A stretch of DNA of 64,000 nt, taken from NCBI GenBank assembly GCA_030386875.1, contig CM059559.1, positions 70,074,392 through 70,138,391 on the forward strand. The letters run 5' to 3'. This DNA comes from Morinoia aosen. Its lineage: Eukaryota; Arthropoda; Malacostraca; Amphipoda; Talitridae. The notes under the pieces were generated by a model. That model saw only the letters and a list, made by a program, of their open reading frames with translations, did not search any database and was not told where the DNA came from. Both the position numbers and the translations under genes were made by a program. This document shows, piece by piece, positions 46,932 to 56,956 of the stretch (positions within the stretch are counted from its first letter, which is position 1; each line of letters opens with the position of its first letter).

Positions 46932-47741
46932 TTTTGACTTTACTGAGGCGATGTCACCATTCTTACTCGGATGGCCATTGAATTTACGTTGATAATTATT
47001 AAAGGGGCGAGCATTTTTGTGTGAAGCACTTTGCCATTTAAATGGGTTCTTAGGCTGGTACGCTCGCTTTTGTGGTGAATTGTATTGACATTTCTCCACC
47101 ACTACATCACTCTCGTGGACTCGTCTTTTCCGGCTCAACACATTTCTCTCTTCGATCAAAGATTCCTCAATTGATCTCGCTTTATCTAAGAGTTTGGCCA
47201 CACTCTCAATGTCAAAATCATGAGATAATTTTTCACTGATCTTGGGATTCATATTTTTAACAATGGTAGGAATGAGGATTTTTTGTGCTTTACTATCCTC
47301 GTAGTGCCATTCTGGACCGAATACGTCCTTCCAGCCAGCCAGAACGCGAGTTGCAAATGCATTGACAGTCTCATCATTTTCTTGACGCAGATTAAATAGG
47401 ATTTTATGAACGGTTTTTCTATAATTCACGGCCCCCTTGTATACAGAAATAAGCCAAGTTTTACCATCATCCAGTGTGATAAGTTGATCCGACTTAAGAA
47501 CATACGAGTCCCAAGCTTTGCCAGTTAAGGCATTCTTCAAATAACGACATTGCAAATCGACGTCGTTCGTGTAAATGTCAACTCTGGTCTGGAAGTGTTT
47601 TAAAAATGAAGTTACACAGCCTTCACCATTAAATTTAGGCAGTTCAATAGCATGATTTAAAGTCACAAAGTTATTGGGATTATTATTTGGATTGTTCTCA
47701 TAGTGGCCATTTTGGTTGTTTTCATTATCGTTCTCTGCCAT
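46896..47741 (-). CDS. gag: Gypsy Gag polyprotein
   Basis: 281 residues from the ATG at 47741; the frame extends 5 codons upstream but with no ATG. Gag assembles the particle. The N-terminus is Asn-rich (about residues 1-30). A retrotransposon gag domain follows, with ELPKFNGEGCVTSFLKHFQT, AWDSYVLKSD and FNLRQENDETVNAFATRVLA. The last third is basic (KRRVHESD, RAYQPKNPFKWQ), and I see no CCHC knuckle, so basic residues may do the RNA binding. The stop is at 46896-46898; 11 codons before it lies the slippery heptamer. Confidence 0.9.
   Translation of the reverse strand: MAENDNENNQNGHYENNPNNNPNNFVTLNHAIELPKFNGEGCVTSFLKHFQTRVDIYTNDVDLQCRYLKNALTGKAWDSYVLKSDQLITLDDGKTWLISVYKGAVNYRKTVHKILFNLRQENDETVNAFATRVLAGWKDVFGPEWHYEDSKAQKILIPTIVKNMNPKISEKLSHDFDIESVAKLLDKARSIEESLIEERNVLSRKRRVHESDVVVEKCQYNSPQKRAYQPKNPFKWQSASHKNARPFNNYQRKFNGHPSKNGDIASVKSKNFQGNRNAYPP
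46929..46935 (-). promoter_or_regulatory. -1 ribosomal frameshift site A AAA AAC
   Basis: On the minus strand the gag codons read TCA AAA AAC, giving the canonical heptamer A AAA AAC in the right phase. Pol lies in the -1 frame, has no ATG near its start and is open from the heptamer into the protease. This is the expected arrangement for making Gag-Pol at a fixed ratio. Confidence 0.85.
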
Positions 47742-48396
47742 GATTTTAATAGACAATTAGATCAAATTTAGCAAAGCAAAAATGTTTTTACAACGAACAC
47801 TGATGGCAATTTGAGTTTCAAATTAGGAATTTAAATGCAATATTTTCGTACAACACGTTTCCAAATACACAGATACAATCGAATTTTTCGCACAATAAGT
47901 TTCCAAATGCACAGAAATAAATGAGTCGTCAATAACATCAACAACAGTAATGAAAAATAGGGTCATAATGGGCATAAAATTGGATTTGAATAGGCACAAT
48001 AATCATATCAGAAAGGTAAAATGGGTTAAATTGGCTAATGCCAATGAGACAATAAATGGGTAAAGCATCAAAATGGTAAACATGGTACAAATTCACACGA
48101 AATTTTTTTTTTGAAAATAAATCAATACACTGACACAAAGTGCAAATAACGACAATAAATCACACGGGAAATACACAGGTAAATCAATACAATGACATAA
48201 ATTATGTGAATAGAATGGGTACAATGATGAGTGAAATAAATTTCCTAATGAACAATGGCCATTTACGTTATACGTTAAGTTTTTATTTGGAATAGGTAGC
48301 GTGGTCAAAGCGGTCTCTCACAGGGGCGTGGAACCGGCAAGATCAAATTAAATTATATCAAATTCAATATTCAATCCTGCGCCGCTGCCAACCAAT
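47742..48396 (-). other. Leader between the gypsy 5' LTR and gag
   Basis: About 650 bp, AT-rich, with several AATGGGTA/AAATGGTA words in imperfect repetition. No supported ORF. Confidence 0.6.
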
Positions 48397-49240
48397 TGTT
48401 ATATACTTCTTTTCTTTAGATTCCAAGTTTAAGGTTTTTCAAATTTTCCGTCTTTTCAAGTCTAATCTTCAAATCAAAGGAGTTTTTTTCAGAAAGAAAA
48501 CACGTTTCTTTCAATGCGGCCACATCGTTTTAATTGTTATCATGAAGGACGTACACAAAATATGACAATGGGGTAGATGAGACTAGCAAATTTAGGAAAA
48601 ATTGCTACAATAGTCTTACGCAACTTTGGGTATGCAGTGATGACGAAGTACGATAATAAGGTCTCGAATTGTACGTTAAAGTTTATACGTGAAGGTTAAC
48701 ACAATATCGGGGTTTAATACGGAGTGCCCACCGTATGCAAATTTAGAAAATTAATGAAGTGGCACGAAGAGACCTTTCAGTGACGGAGTTACGCAGTATA
48801 AATGATCCTCCCTCTAACTCCCCTCGCGTTCTTAAGTAACCCTCGTGCTGCCGGAGTAGCTGCAGCTCCTCGTGACTGCCACAGCTGGTATGCGCGGCAT
48901 CGTTGCTGCTGCTGCTGGTCGCGCCGTCGTCGTTGAGGCCAGAGCCCTGCCGCCAGCTCGCTGAGACCGCGCTGTCGTTGCCATCTGTCCGTTGCCATTT
49001 CGTTGCCATACCGCTGCCACGCTGTTGCCACGTCGTTGCCACGCTGCCGCTGAGAGCGTAGGCGTCGCCTCTTTTTTGTAACGGTCGAGCCGCTGCTGTG
49101 CAAGCATCGACATCTGGCGTGTTGTATTATGCTGAGCTTTGCGATCTTCTGATAGCAAAGCCCGGTGCAGGCTCTCACGTCCAACCGTCTTTATTCTTTT
49201 TTGTGGTGAAAACTTAACGGTTCGTACTTGGGACATAACA
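48397..49240 (-). repeat. 5' LTR of the gypsy element (right copy)
   Basis: 844 bp, same termini as the left copy. In the minus-strand sense it would hold the promoter. Just inside it (48377-48394) the minus strand reads TGGTTGGCAGCGGCGCAG, a TGG-start stretch in the place of a primer-binding site; I cannot assign the tRNA. Confidence 0.93.
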
Positions 49241-50371
49241 CTACTTCAAACTCAAATGCACTTCCTCAACCCTGCCTACCGGTGAGTTCACAACTCAAAC
49301 TTGAAATTGTTCTTTAGCAGCCGTGAGCGCTCATCAAAATCTGTCATCATGAAATTCCGTTAAGTCCTAAACCAGTACAATATTCCTACCCAACCAGTAC
49401 AGCCATACTTCGCTCCAGGAACGTATTCATGGGTTCAGAAGCGGCCTAATATCGTGGAAAATATAGTGAAGTTGCGAAAGGAAGATGTAACTCCGGCACT
49501 CATGATACACGTGCATGAGGGTACAGCGAGCAGATACAGCAACTGCAAGTTCATCTTCACGGATGGCTCGAAGTCTCAGACGGGGGTTGGTGCATCGGCA
49601 GTGATGGGCAACATCATAAAAAAGATATCGCTACCGATGGTTGCAAGTGTCATGACAGCAGAACTTCATGCAATAAAACTGGCAGTCAGCATAATAAACG
49701 AAACACAATTTGATAACTTTGTAGTCTTTAGCGATTCTTTGAGCTATATACAGGCCATCGACAATAATACGGATGACAACCAACTTCTCAATAGAATTTT
49801 ATTGGATATGCATCAGATCATCTTGAAAGGGAAGCACATCACCATCTGTTGGGTGCCCGCCCACGTGGGGATCAGCGGGAATGAGTGTGCGGGCAGAGCA
49901 GCAAAAGAAGCATCAACGAGACCATCAGAGTTTGCCCTCATTCCGTACAAAGATTGGTTCCCGTTGATAAGAAGGAGGACGTATGAAATATGGAATGAAG
50001 AGTGGCAGCAATGCCGAAGGGATCTAAAAGAAATGAACAGCAGTCCCGGAAGGTGGAAAGCGAGACGGCAGAAGCTGAACCGCCAAGAAGAGGTCATAAT
50101 TAATAGACTTCGATTGCAACATACCGCCCTCACCCATAACTATTTGTTGAACCCAGAAGCCATGGGCCAGAGACCCATATGCGGATGGTGTGGAGATGCG
50201 GTGCTGACGATAAAACACATAATTGAAACATGTCCTGCTCCGCAACAACCAAGAAGTATCCTCTGGGGGAGTGTCAATGGCAGGAGCGTCGGCGACTTGT
50301 TGAAAGATGGTGGCCCAGTAAGAAAAGTGCTGGAATATGTGAAGGCCATCAATGTGTATGCAAACTTGTAA
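49241..50371 (+). pseudogene. I-like LINE RNase H and C-terminal region
   Basis: The LINE resumes at CTAC and gives RYYF-K across the removed insertion, then stops near 49270-49330. From about 49454 a 305-codon frame encodes RNase H: FIFTDGSKSQTGVGASAV (Asp), TAELHAIKLAV (Glu), VVFSDSLSYIQAI (Asp) and CWVPAHVGISGNECAGRAA. In the last motif the usual Asp of GNExAD is Gly. A C-terminal cysteine/histidine cluster (CGWCGDAVLTIKHIIETC) matches the CCHC motif found at the end of I/Jockey-type pol proteins. It ends at 50369-50371. The 3' untranslated region runs to about 50945. Confidence 0.9.
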
Positions 50372-51126
50372 ATCTTACCATTCGGTCAAGTTATCTGCCT
50401 GGAATTATGTGAGACATGTTTTGTTACCATAGGAATCAGCATCCCTAATTAGTTGCTGACGATAAAACCGTAATATGGCCGGGCGCACTGCGTTGGTACC
50501 ACGGGGGGTTTCAGCGTGGGTAAGGCGTCCGGCCATAATGGGTGGGCAGCTGAAACGCCCATGGGGTCTGGCTGCCCTAAATATCCGAATGTTACCTGGT
50601 GTGGCGGACATTAATGTTGGGATCATCTGTGACGCTTGTGATAATAGTGATGGTGTGAGGGTTGGATTAAATTTCATGGTAACTTGGGCCATATTTTGAA
50701 TTGAAACTATGTGTGTCACCAACGTAACTATAAATTGGTTTTCTTTGTCGAGGGTATGTGAAGGCTGATATTGAGATTTTGAGACTTGCCATGCCGTGTT
50801 GTCTTGGTAATTGAACTACTATCAAACCTGTGTGTGGGATGGGACTTCAGCACTGAGAGACCCTGCACTCGCCTGTGTATTGTTATGTCTGCTTGTTCAT
50901 TTATAGTATCTCGTTAAGTAAACTAACCTAAAATAAAAGGCCCTAACGGATCTCTGGATCATAGCGCTCGCTGGTTAACATTCGAAAAACTTGTGAAATC
51001 TTAAAAACTCCAAATGCGTTATTAACTTAGGCAAAATCGCCGAAGCGACAGCTATATAATCTATGACCGAAGCTGTCGTTAAATTAGTTTATTATTATTA
51101 AAACCTTCTAAATAATTTTTTTTCAG

Positions 51127-51509
51127 AAACAGTGCCGAATGCGACTCCAGACTCCCCAGCCTTTAACCATGCAGCCCACCACCTAATTTCACAATACAGC
51201 ATCAGAAAATTTTTGAATACACAGTACAGACACAATAGGAACCAATTCATACAATCCGTTGAAAATCATATCAATAATCAAACTGTTAAATTTATCTGTC
51301 TACAACTCATAGATAGTAAAACCGGAAAATTAAAGGAAAAACATTCTCAAAATTCTTCAGTCATTCTATACTCAACCATCTTTCTCTTCCCGAATAATCT
51401 GGTTAAAGGACCGAGACCCGATTACAGAGCTAACGATCCTCATAACAAGATAGACACCGAACTCCTAGCACTACAGGATTTGGAATACATAGAAGCATTC
51501 GAAAGATAA
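51127..51509 (+). CDS. Candidate terminal exon of an unknown host gene
   Basis: After a TTTTTTTTCAG acceptor (AG at 51125-51126) a frame of about 127 codons runs to TAA at 51507-51509. It has no ATG near its start, as expected for an internal start by splicing. The peptide begins TVPNATPDSPAFNHAAHH, has a predicted helix (HHLISQYSIRKFL), an alternating-strand region (TVKFICLQLIDSK, SSVILYSTIFLFP) and ends DTELLALQDLEYIEAFER. It is not a transposon motif I recognise. A cystatin-like helix-plus-strands layout is possible but unproven. The upstream exon is not visible and could lie beyond the LINE. Confidence 0.35.
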
Positions 51510-53779
51510 AAAAAAAACAAATCTTCAACTTTTCATCATCGCATTTCAACTTTCAATATTTGCAAAAACTTTAACAACATTTTCAAACTAATGGCATCGT
51601 TGGCTTCGCTGATTTGGCAGAAATATCTCTGATGCAGGTGAGCACCGTTTACGAACGTTCTTTATTTAGGACTACAAAAAAGAATGCGATTTATAAATCT
51701 AGGTTGTAAGTTATCAAATCTAGCCAACCTGCACAAGAACAAGTTCATGTACACACCGAGTCGTTCCGTAAAATTTGAAACCTTGGTCGATTCATGTATG
51801 AAAAACGAAAGTTTCCTGAGCCCATGGAGGTATCAATTGCAAAAATTTTGTCATTGGTAAAAGTAAAATTATCTAGAGCTATGAACCTAAAATTCTTTGC
51901 ATTGTGAAGTGTTTAATCTAAACTAATCTACAAACTTTTATTTTCCCATTTTGCTTTACTTGACATTTTTCGACCTTTACTAAGACCAAGTAAAGCCCAA
52001 GACCTAATGCGCCATTCTGGTTCATTTGTTCGAATATAGAAGTGTCTAATCCTAAAATTTTCGACCTGACGATTCTGTATTTCTTTCCTGGTGTTTTTAT
52101 ACCTTTAATGTTGCGTTTAGTGTGGGCTTAAACTTTACGTTTTAATGCAATAAAATTTGACACTGATCAATGGTTTATGTCTGAACGGCAGCACTGGCTT
52201 CAAAATCTTACTTTCAATGATTCTTTTCCTCACCTGGTTATATTTTTCACTATCGCAACTTGGAAAGAAGAGGTTTGTAAATATTGGAAATAAACCTTCA
52301 ATATTTCGCTTTATGCTTGTTTTTAGAATGTCAATGACGTAATTGACGTTGTAGTAAGGTAATAAGGTAAGGTGGGCCTACTTTTTGTCGAAGCGTCATA
52401 GGTTTTCATTTTGTTTTGGGCGATCTTTTTTCGGTACACTGCTCTCTTCTTTAACTATCTTATTTCTTGAACTTCTTTCTAACTCGCTGTTCGTATATGC
52501 AGATGGTCTTGTGTGGTAAGACACCTTGAACATATATTTCACGTTCCTTAAAGTCCACACTAGATTGCGCTTTGCTCCCTTTGTAACGCCTCAGATGCCG
52601 TTAGGGAATATTAAACTAGCTCAAATAATCTAATCTATTCACGAAAAGATCAGGGTACACCCTATCCTTCCTTCATCTTCAGGCTGCTCATAGAATCTTG
52701 GATGCTGCGGCCTTGAACGAAGCTGTCGCACCTTACGTGATAAATCGAGAGTGCGCATTTTAATCAACTCTAGTTAATCATGTATTTCCCATGTAATATA
52801 GCTGACCAAGAGTTGTGAAATTCGCTAGTTGCGTAAATATGCTGAGATAAATTTTCATCTTATGAATGTATAAATAAATTCAGTTTCCTTGAATTATTTC
52901 TGATACCGCAGAAATAATTGGCCAGGACCATTAGACTAGATAATTTAAACAACTTAAATGTTACCCTCGCACTTTCTTGCAATGTATTTGCAAAAAGTTT
53001 TGATCTTATTCTTGGAGGATAGGAGTTACAAAAGGTTTGGCTGCTTCACGCAATTTTGCTTTGCAAATAGTCTTCACAGTACGAGGTCGTTAAGAAGCGT
53101 AAGTTACGACGAACTGAAACTCGCTCAAAATCGAATTTTGAGTTTGAAGTCTTCCTTGGCTACTACGAGTAAATTGTTCTTCCAAACGCTACTCACATCG
53201 CTAAGCATCACGATCTCAATTCCTCCCTCCAATCGTCACAGGACACAATGAATATCACGAGTATGTGTTAGGAATATACGTATCATTACCTGCTATGTAT
53301 AGAATGTACTCACAATATCCAAGAACTGCAAATAGAACCGCGATGGAGCTACATATTAACTCTATTGGATTAAATTCAAAACTCCGACATTTTCCGACTA
53401 CTACGATGATGTCATTGCTCTAAAGCCGTGTCTAGAAGAAGGCTTGAAGGTGTAGGAGGCATTACCAAACCTCAATGTCTTGATCCGGATAATGACCAAC
53501 TGATTAAAACATCGGCGACTAGGCTGAGAATAATTGACGATCCCAAAGATGGATCAGTCTACTACTAGGGATAAAGCCTAAGGGTGTCGTAAAATGCGGG
53601 TCTCTTCCCTTCGTTAACTTCATCAATTTATAGAAGCATTCTCTCAACTGCTGTGTCCCTTTAAATCTATATTGAGTCTTTGTACGTTAGATTGGTACGA
53701 TGTTATATCCTTCTTTCTTGCATTATACCAAGCACGATATTTAATGTGCATGATAACTGTACTTCCTAATCTCCCGCAG
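51510..53779. other. Unassigned, apart from one repeat copy
   Basis: AT-rich with no supported gene. Weak plus-strand ORFs (52157-52342 and 52958-53251) show no domain. The retroposon copy at 52362-52640 is listed separately. Confidence 0.5.
52362..52640 (+). repeat. (TAATC)-tailed retroposon, copy 8 (diverged)
   Basis: Matches the family body: GCGATCTTTTTTCGG, CTTATTTCTTGAACTTCTTT, ACACCTTGAACATA, and a tail AAATAATCTAATC. 5' end is truncated. Confidence 0.65.
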
Positions 53780-53897
53780 GACGTATTCATACGACAGCAG
53801 CGAGAGCGGCGGTGGGAGTGAGCGCTTCGTTGGAGGTGCCGAAAGCGATGCCGAAGAGCTTCAGCTGCAGCTACAGCAGCACAACTCGCAGCTGCAG
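53780..53897 (+). CDS. Candidate internal coding exon of a host gene
   Basis: A 118-bp GC-rich island between a pyrimidine-rich acceptor (CTAATCTCCCGCAG, AG at 53778-53779) and a GTTAGC donor at 53898. One frame is open over all 39 codons: after one leading base it reads TYSYDSSESGGGSERFVGG, then AESDAEELQLQLQQHNSQLQ. The first half is Ser/Gly-rich and acidic; the second looks like the start of a Gln-rich coiled coil. Length, phase (intron phase 2 in, phase 0 out) and composition agree with a real exon in an AT-rich intron. The gene is not identified; neighbouring exons must lie outside the window. Confidence 0.6.
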
Positions 53898-54779
53898 GTT
53901 AGCGCTTACCTCGTGCCCTTCGATAATCTGGTGCAGTTAATGATTCTATGATGACCGGGTACGCAAATTTTCCGCGTAATGAATAAAGTCGAGGCTCAAT
54001 CAATGCCTTTCATTCTTGAGGTGATTTAGTCTTTTTTTAATGAACGTTCTTAATTGGCTTGTAGAATTTTGTGTGCGTTAAATGCTACCACGAATGTTTT
54101 TCTAAGTTTTACTTAATAATCATTACTGACGGAGACTCCAATTTTTTACATTCACATATTGGGTGGTTTATTGTGATAACAAATTGCAAATGGGTAGAAA
54201 ATCTCAAAATAAATCAAATTTCACCAATGATTAAATGCCCAAAACTCCTTAGTTTTCCAGTTATAAGAACTTAAAAGAAACTTAGAAACTTGAAGTAGGG
54301 TACTACGTGCGCACCAATGACAGCGCTTGTCTTAATGGTTCTGACCCCGCTAAAGCGGGTTTTGTTATTTTTACAATAGAAGCTGCGAGCATTTTACAGT
54401 CCTGAGAAATGTCTGCAATTTGAATGTTCACGCTAAGTGAAATACGACAATTCGGCCTTCTACTGCGGTCATCATCCAGGTATATCTCTGCAAAAACGAA
54501 AGACAATTCTTACTAAACATGAACGTACAAAGTCTTTGAGTATCTTAGACTAAATAATTGTAAACAAAAACTTTCAGTAGTTCATGGTAAAATTAGGAAG
54601 CTAGTTTGATAAACAGAGCAGACGAGGAGAAGTGCAGTGGTTGAAGCATGGCATGAGACTGGCGGCGTAAGTTCTTGACGATGCCTTAAGTAACCTCTTG
54701 TGCTCAGCATTCCGTTTCTATGTGAACAAGTTTAGGTACTTGGAAAATTCATTGTACCTAACATTTATTATCGGGGCAT
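53898..54779. other. Unassigned
   Basis: Downstream of the candidate exon this stretch is AT-rich. Short ORFs (54071-54274 plus, 54506-54303 minus) have no domain. Probably intron if the exon is real. Confidence 0.4.
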
Positions 54780-56834
54780 GTTTTCTAATTTTAAGGCTTC
54801 TGCAATTTTTATTGATGCTGTATCAGAGAAGTGTGCATTATGCTGAAAGCTTGAAGAAATGCTTCCAAGTTTGTGGGTTCTTTTTGGTGATCATCTCTGA
54901 AGTGTTTGAAGATGTTGGTGGATGAATAACGATGCTGTTTTGCTCTTTTCTCCAGCGTGCAGGTGGTGTGTCCTACATAGGAAGCCTGACAGCTATCCTC
55001 TGGGCAGGTAATCTTGTAGACCACGCCCGCGCGCCGAAGATCCGGTTCTCGAAGTCTGGTGGTGAAAAAAGTTACTAGTTTTCGTGGCTTGAAATACGGC
55101 CTGACGACAATTTTCTTAGAAGGATCTATTGTACAGGTGTGTTGCATAACTGTATTCGTGAGAAAATCTGCATCTTTTTTGTAAGTTCCGAGGTTATGAA
55201 GTTCGACGTAGAGGTCAACTGTTTCTGCTGGGCGATTCTGACCACAACCATGATATCTATTTAAAAGTGTTTTCACTATCTCATCTATGACCATTAAGGG
55301 GAAACCGTTGTTAGTTAATACTTGCTTTATGTGGTTGATTTCTTGCGTGCATGTCTCCCATGTCGAGCAATATTTCAATGCGCGATGAAGTAGAGTATGA
55401 GCAATTAATTTCTTATAAAACAGAGGCACCTGGGAAGTGAAGTGAGTGTATGAGTCATTATCCGTAGGTTTCGCGTAGACAGAAGTTGAAAACTGTTTTC
55501 CTTTTAGTTCCAAGCGGATATCCAAGAAGTGAAACTGGTTTTCTTCCATTTCCTCGTGAGTAAACAGCAGAACCGAATTGCTGAGCATTCTTCTTTTGAA
55601 ACAATGAAGGTGATGAGCACTTGAAAATACTGCCAGAATGTCGTCCCCATACCGCTTGTAGTAGTTTGGGTTTGATATTTTTTGTTGCCAAAGAAGGTTT
55701 TCTTCCAGGTGTGACATGTAGAAGGCAGCGAACGTTGGCCCCAGTGGAGATCCCATGCTCACATCGTCGGTTTGGATGAATGTATGACCATTGTGCTGGA
55801 ATGGCGTCTCATTCGTGCAAATTGTCAACAGATATATGAATATTTCATGCGGAATGCTAGAGTGCGGCAGATATGGATGGTGATATAACCGTGACATAAT
55901 TATTTCAACAGTTTCACGAACGGGTACTTTAGTGAGCAGGAATTCGACATCAAGTGAGTCAAATTTATCAGTAGGTGATAATTCTAGGGAGCCCAGAACG
56001 ATGAGCAGCTGGTCGCTGGAGGAAAGCATGTAAGTGTGGTTGATGTATGGGCAGATAGTTCCGTTGATTCACTGGGACACTTCATGGGTGGCTGTACCAG
56101 TCATGCTAATGATGGGGCGTAGTGGTGGGTCGAGTCTGTTGTTATGAATTTTTGGTAGTCCGTAGAGGTGTCCGAATTTGTAGTCACCAGTGCGCTTGAG
56201 CTTGTAATAAATTCTTCGGTATATGGCTTCTAGCGGGCGTATAGCGTCATTGATTTTCTTCTACACTGTATCCAATTGCTTTCTTGGTCATTGACAGAAT
56301 TTAGCTGGGGTTTCGATGAGCGTATTTAGTTTCTTGTCGTAGCTTTCCTTATCCCATATAACGGTGCCACCTCCTTTGTCAGGCCTTTTGATGACTATTG
56401 TTTTGTTGTCCTTCAGTTGTGACAATGCTTTCTGTTCATTAGTAGATATAGTTTGCTTCCTGACTGGTAGTTTGTGACGAATTCACAAGTATTTAAGTTA
56501 AGTTTTCAAATTTTCCTTGTCTATTATGGATAGCTGCTTTCTGTCTCTTCGTTCCAATATGCTCATATAGAACTTTCAATCAAAATTTTCTGATCCAACA
56601 TACTGTATTTTTTGCTCACTGAAAAATTCAAGCCTTTTTGAAGCACGGAGATCTCACTTTCTGCGAGACCATGATGCGAGAGCTTAAAAATATTGTGGGT
56701 GTCTTCAGTAGGTAAAAATCATTGCTATAAAGAGATTTCAGTTTTTCACGTGCTAATGCAGGATGTCTGACTGGCATTGTTTCATGTACGGGCAGAGAAA
56801 CACTTGTGAAGCTTGGCGGGTTTATTTAGCTAGG
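54780..56834 (-). mobile_element. Penelope-like element (5' end beyond the next insertion)
   Basis: The minus strand from 56834 to about 54780 encodes a Penelope-type N-terminal region, RT and GIY-YIG endonuclease. The N-terminal words LSHHGLAESEISVLQKGLNF and RPDKGGGTVIWDKESY, then LYGLPKIHN, are hallmarks of this group. In-frame stops at about 56060-56290 (TGA, TAG, TGA) break it before the intact second half. Its 5' end may be cut by the gypsy element to the right. Confidence 0.85.
54809..56029 (-). pseudogene. Penelope-like RT and GIY-YIG endonuclease
   Basis: A 406-codon frame from 56029, cut from the N-terminal part by an in-frame TGA. RT motifs: SLDVEFLLTKVPVRETVEII (first Asp box), FIQTDDVSMGSPLGPTFAAF, and YGDD at 127-130 in YKRYGDDILAVF. 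HFLDIRLELKG follows. The endonuclease at about 336-380 has GVVYKI and SYVGHTTCTLEKRAKQHR, the GIY and YIG-like strands with the Arg/Lys helix. Such elements use this nuclease to prime reverse transcription. The second half of the protein is uninterrupted; the element is nevertheless dead because of the upstream stops. Confidence 0.9.
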
Positions 56835-56956
56835 TGTTGACAGAAGTCGGGATATTGATCGGTTAAGCCCCTGGCCTTGACAGAGCGGCCTTTTATTGGT
56901 GTCCTCCAGATACAGAAAACGCTACTACAGATAATCATGTGCAGATATGCCGCACA
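56835..56956 (-). repeat. Possible 3' LTR of the right-hand gypsy element
   Basis: On the minus strand GGGAGGGGGAGCAA (purine tract, 56957-56970) is followed by TGTGCGGCATATCTGC, and 122 bp later comes CTGTCAACA; ends TGT/ACA fit an LTR. AATAAA is present. The partner LTR is outside the window, so this is unproven. Confidence 0.35.

Larger units (their letters stand above)
40765..49240 (-). mobile_element. Ty3/gypsy LTR retrotransposon, nearly intact, recently inserted
   Basis: Both LTRs, a primer-site-like start, gag, pol and a polypurine tract are present. The flanks are a perfect 4-bp duplication, CTAC (40761-40764 and 49241-49244), and removing the element restores the LINE reading frame at the junction. 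LTRs differ by about 12 substitutions in 845 bp (1.4 percent by eye), plus two small indels, so the insertion is young. Order protease, RT, RNase H, integrase is Ty3/gypsy type. No env ORF is seen between pol and the 3' LTR. Confidence 0.95.
37262..50945 (+). mobile_element. I-like non-LTR retrotransposon, split by a gypsy element
   Basis: The element comprises a GC-richer leader from about 37262, two gag regions, an RT, and after the gypsy insertion an RNase H and a 3' tail ending near TAAAATAAAAGG at 50945. Its own parts are 37262-40764 and 49241-50945. An RNase H domain after RT and CCHC-rich ORF1 fit the I/Jockey group. The outer boundaries are approximate. It is dead: there are stops, no endonuclease, and mutated catalytic boxes. 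Confidence 0.85.
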
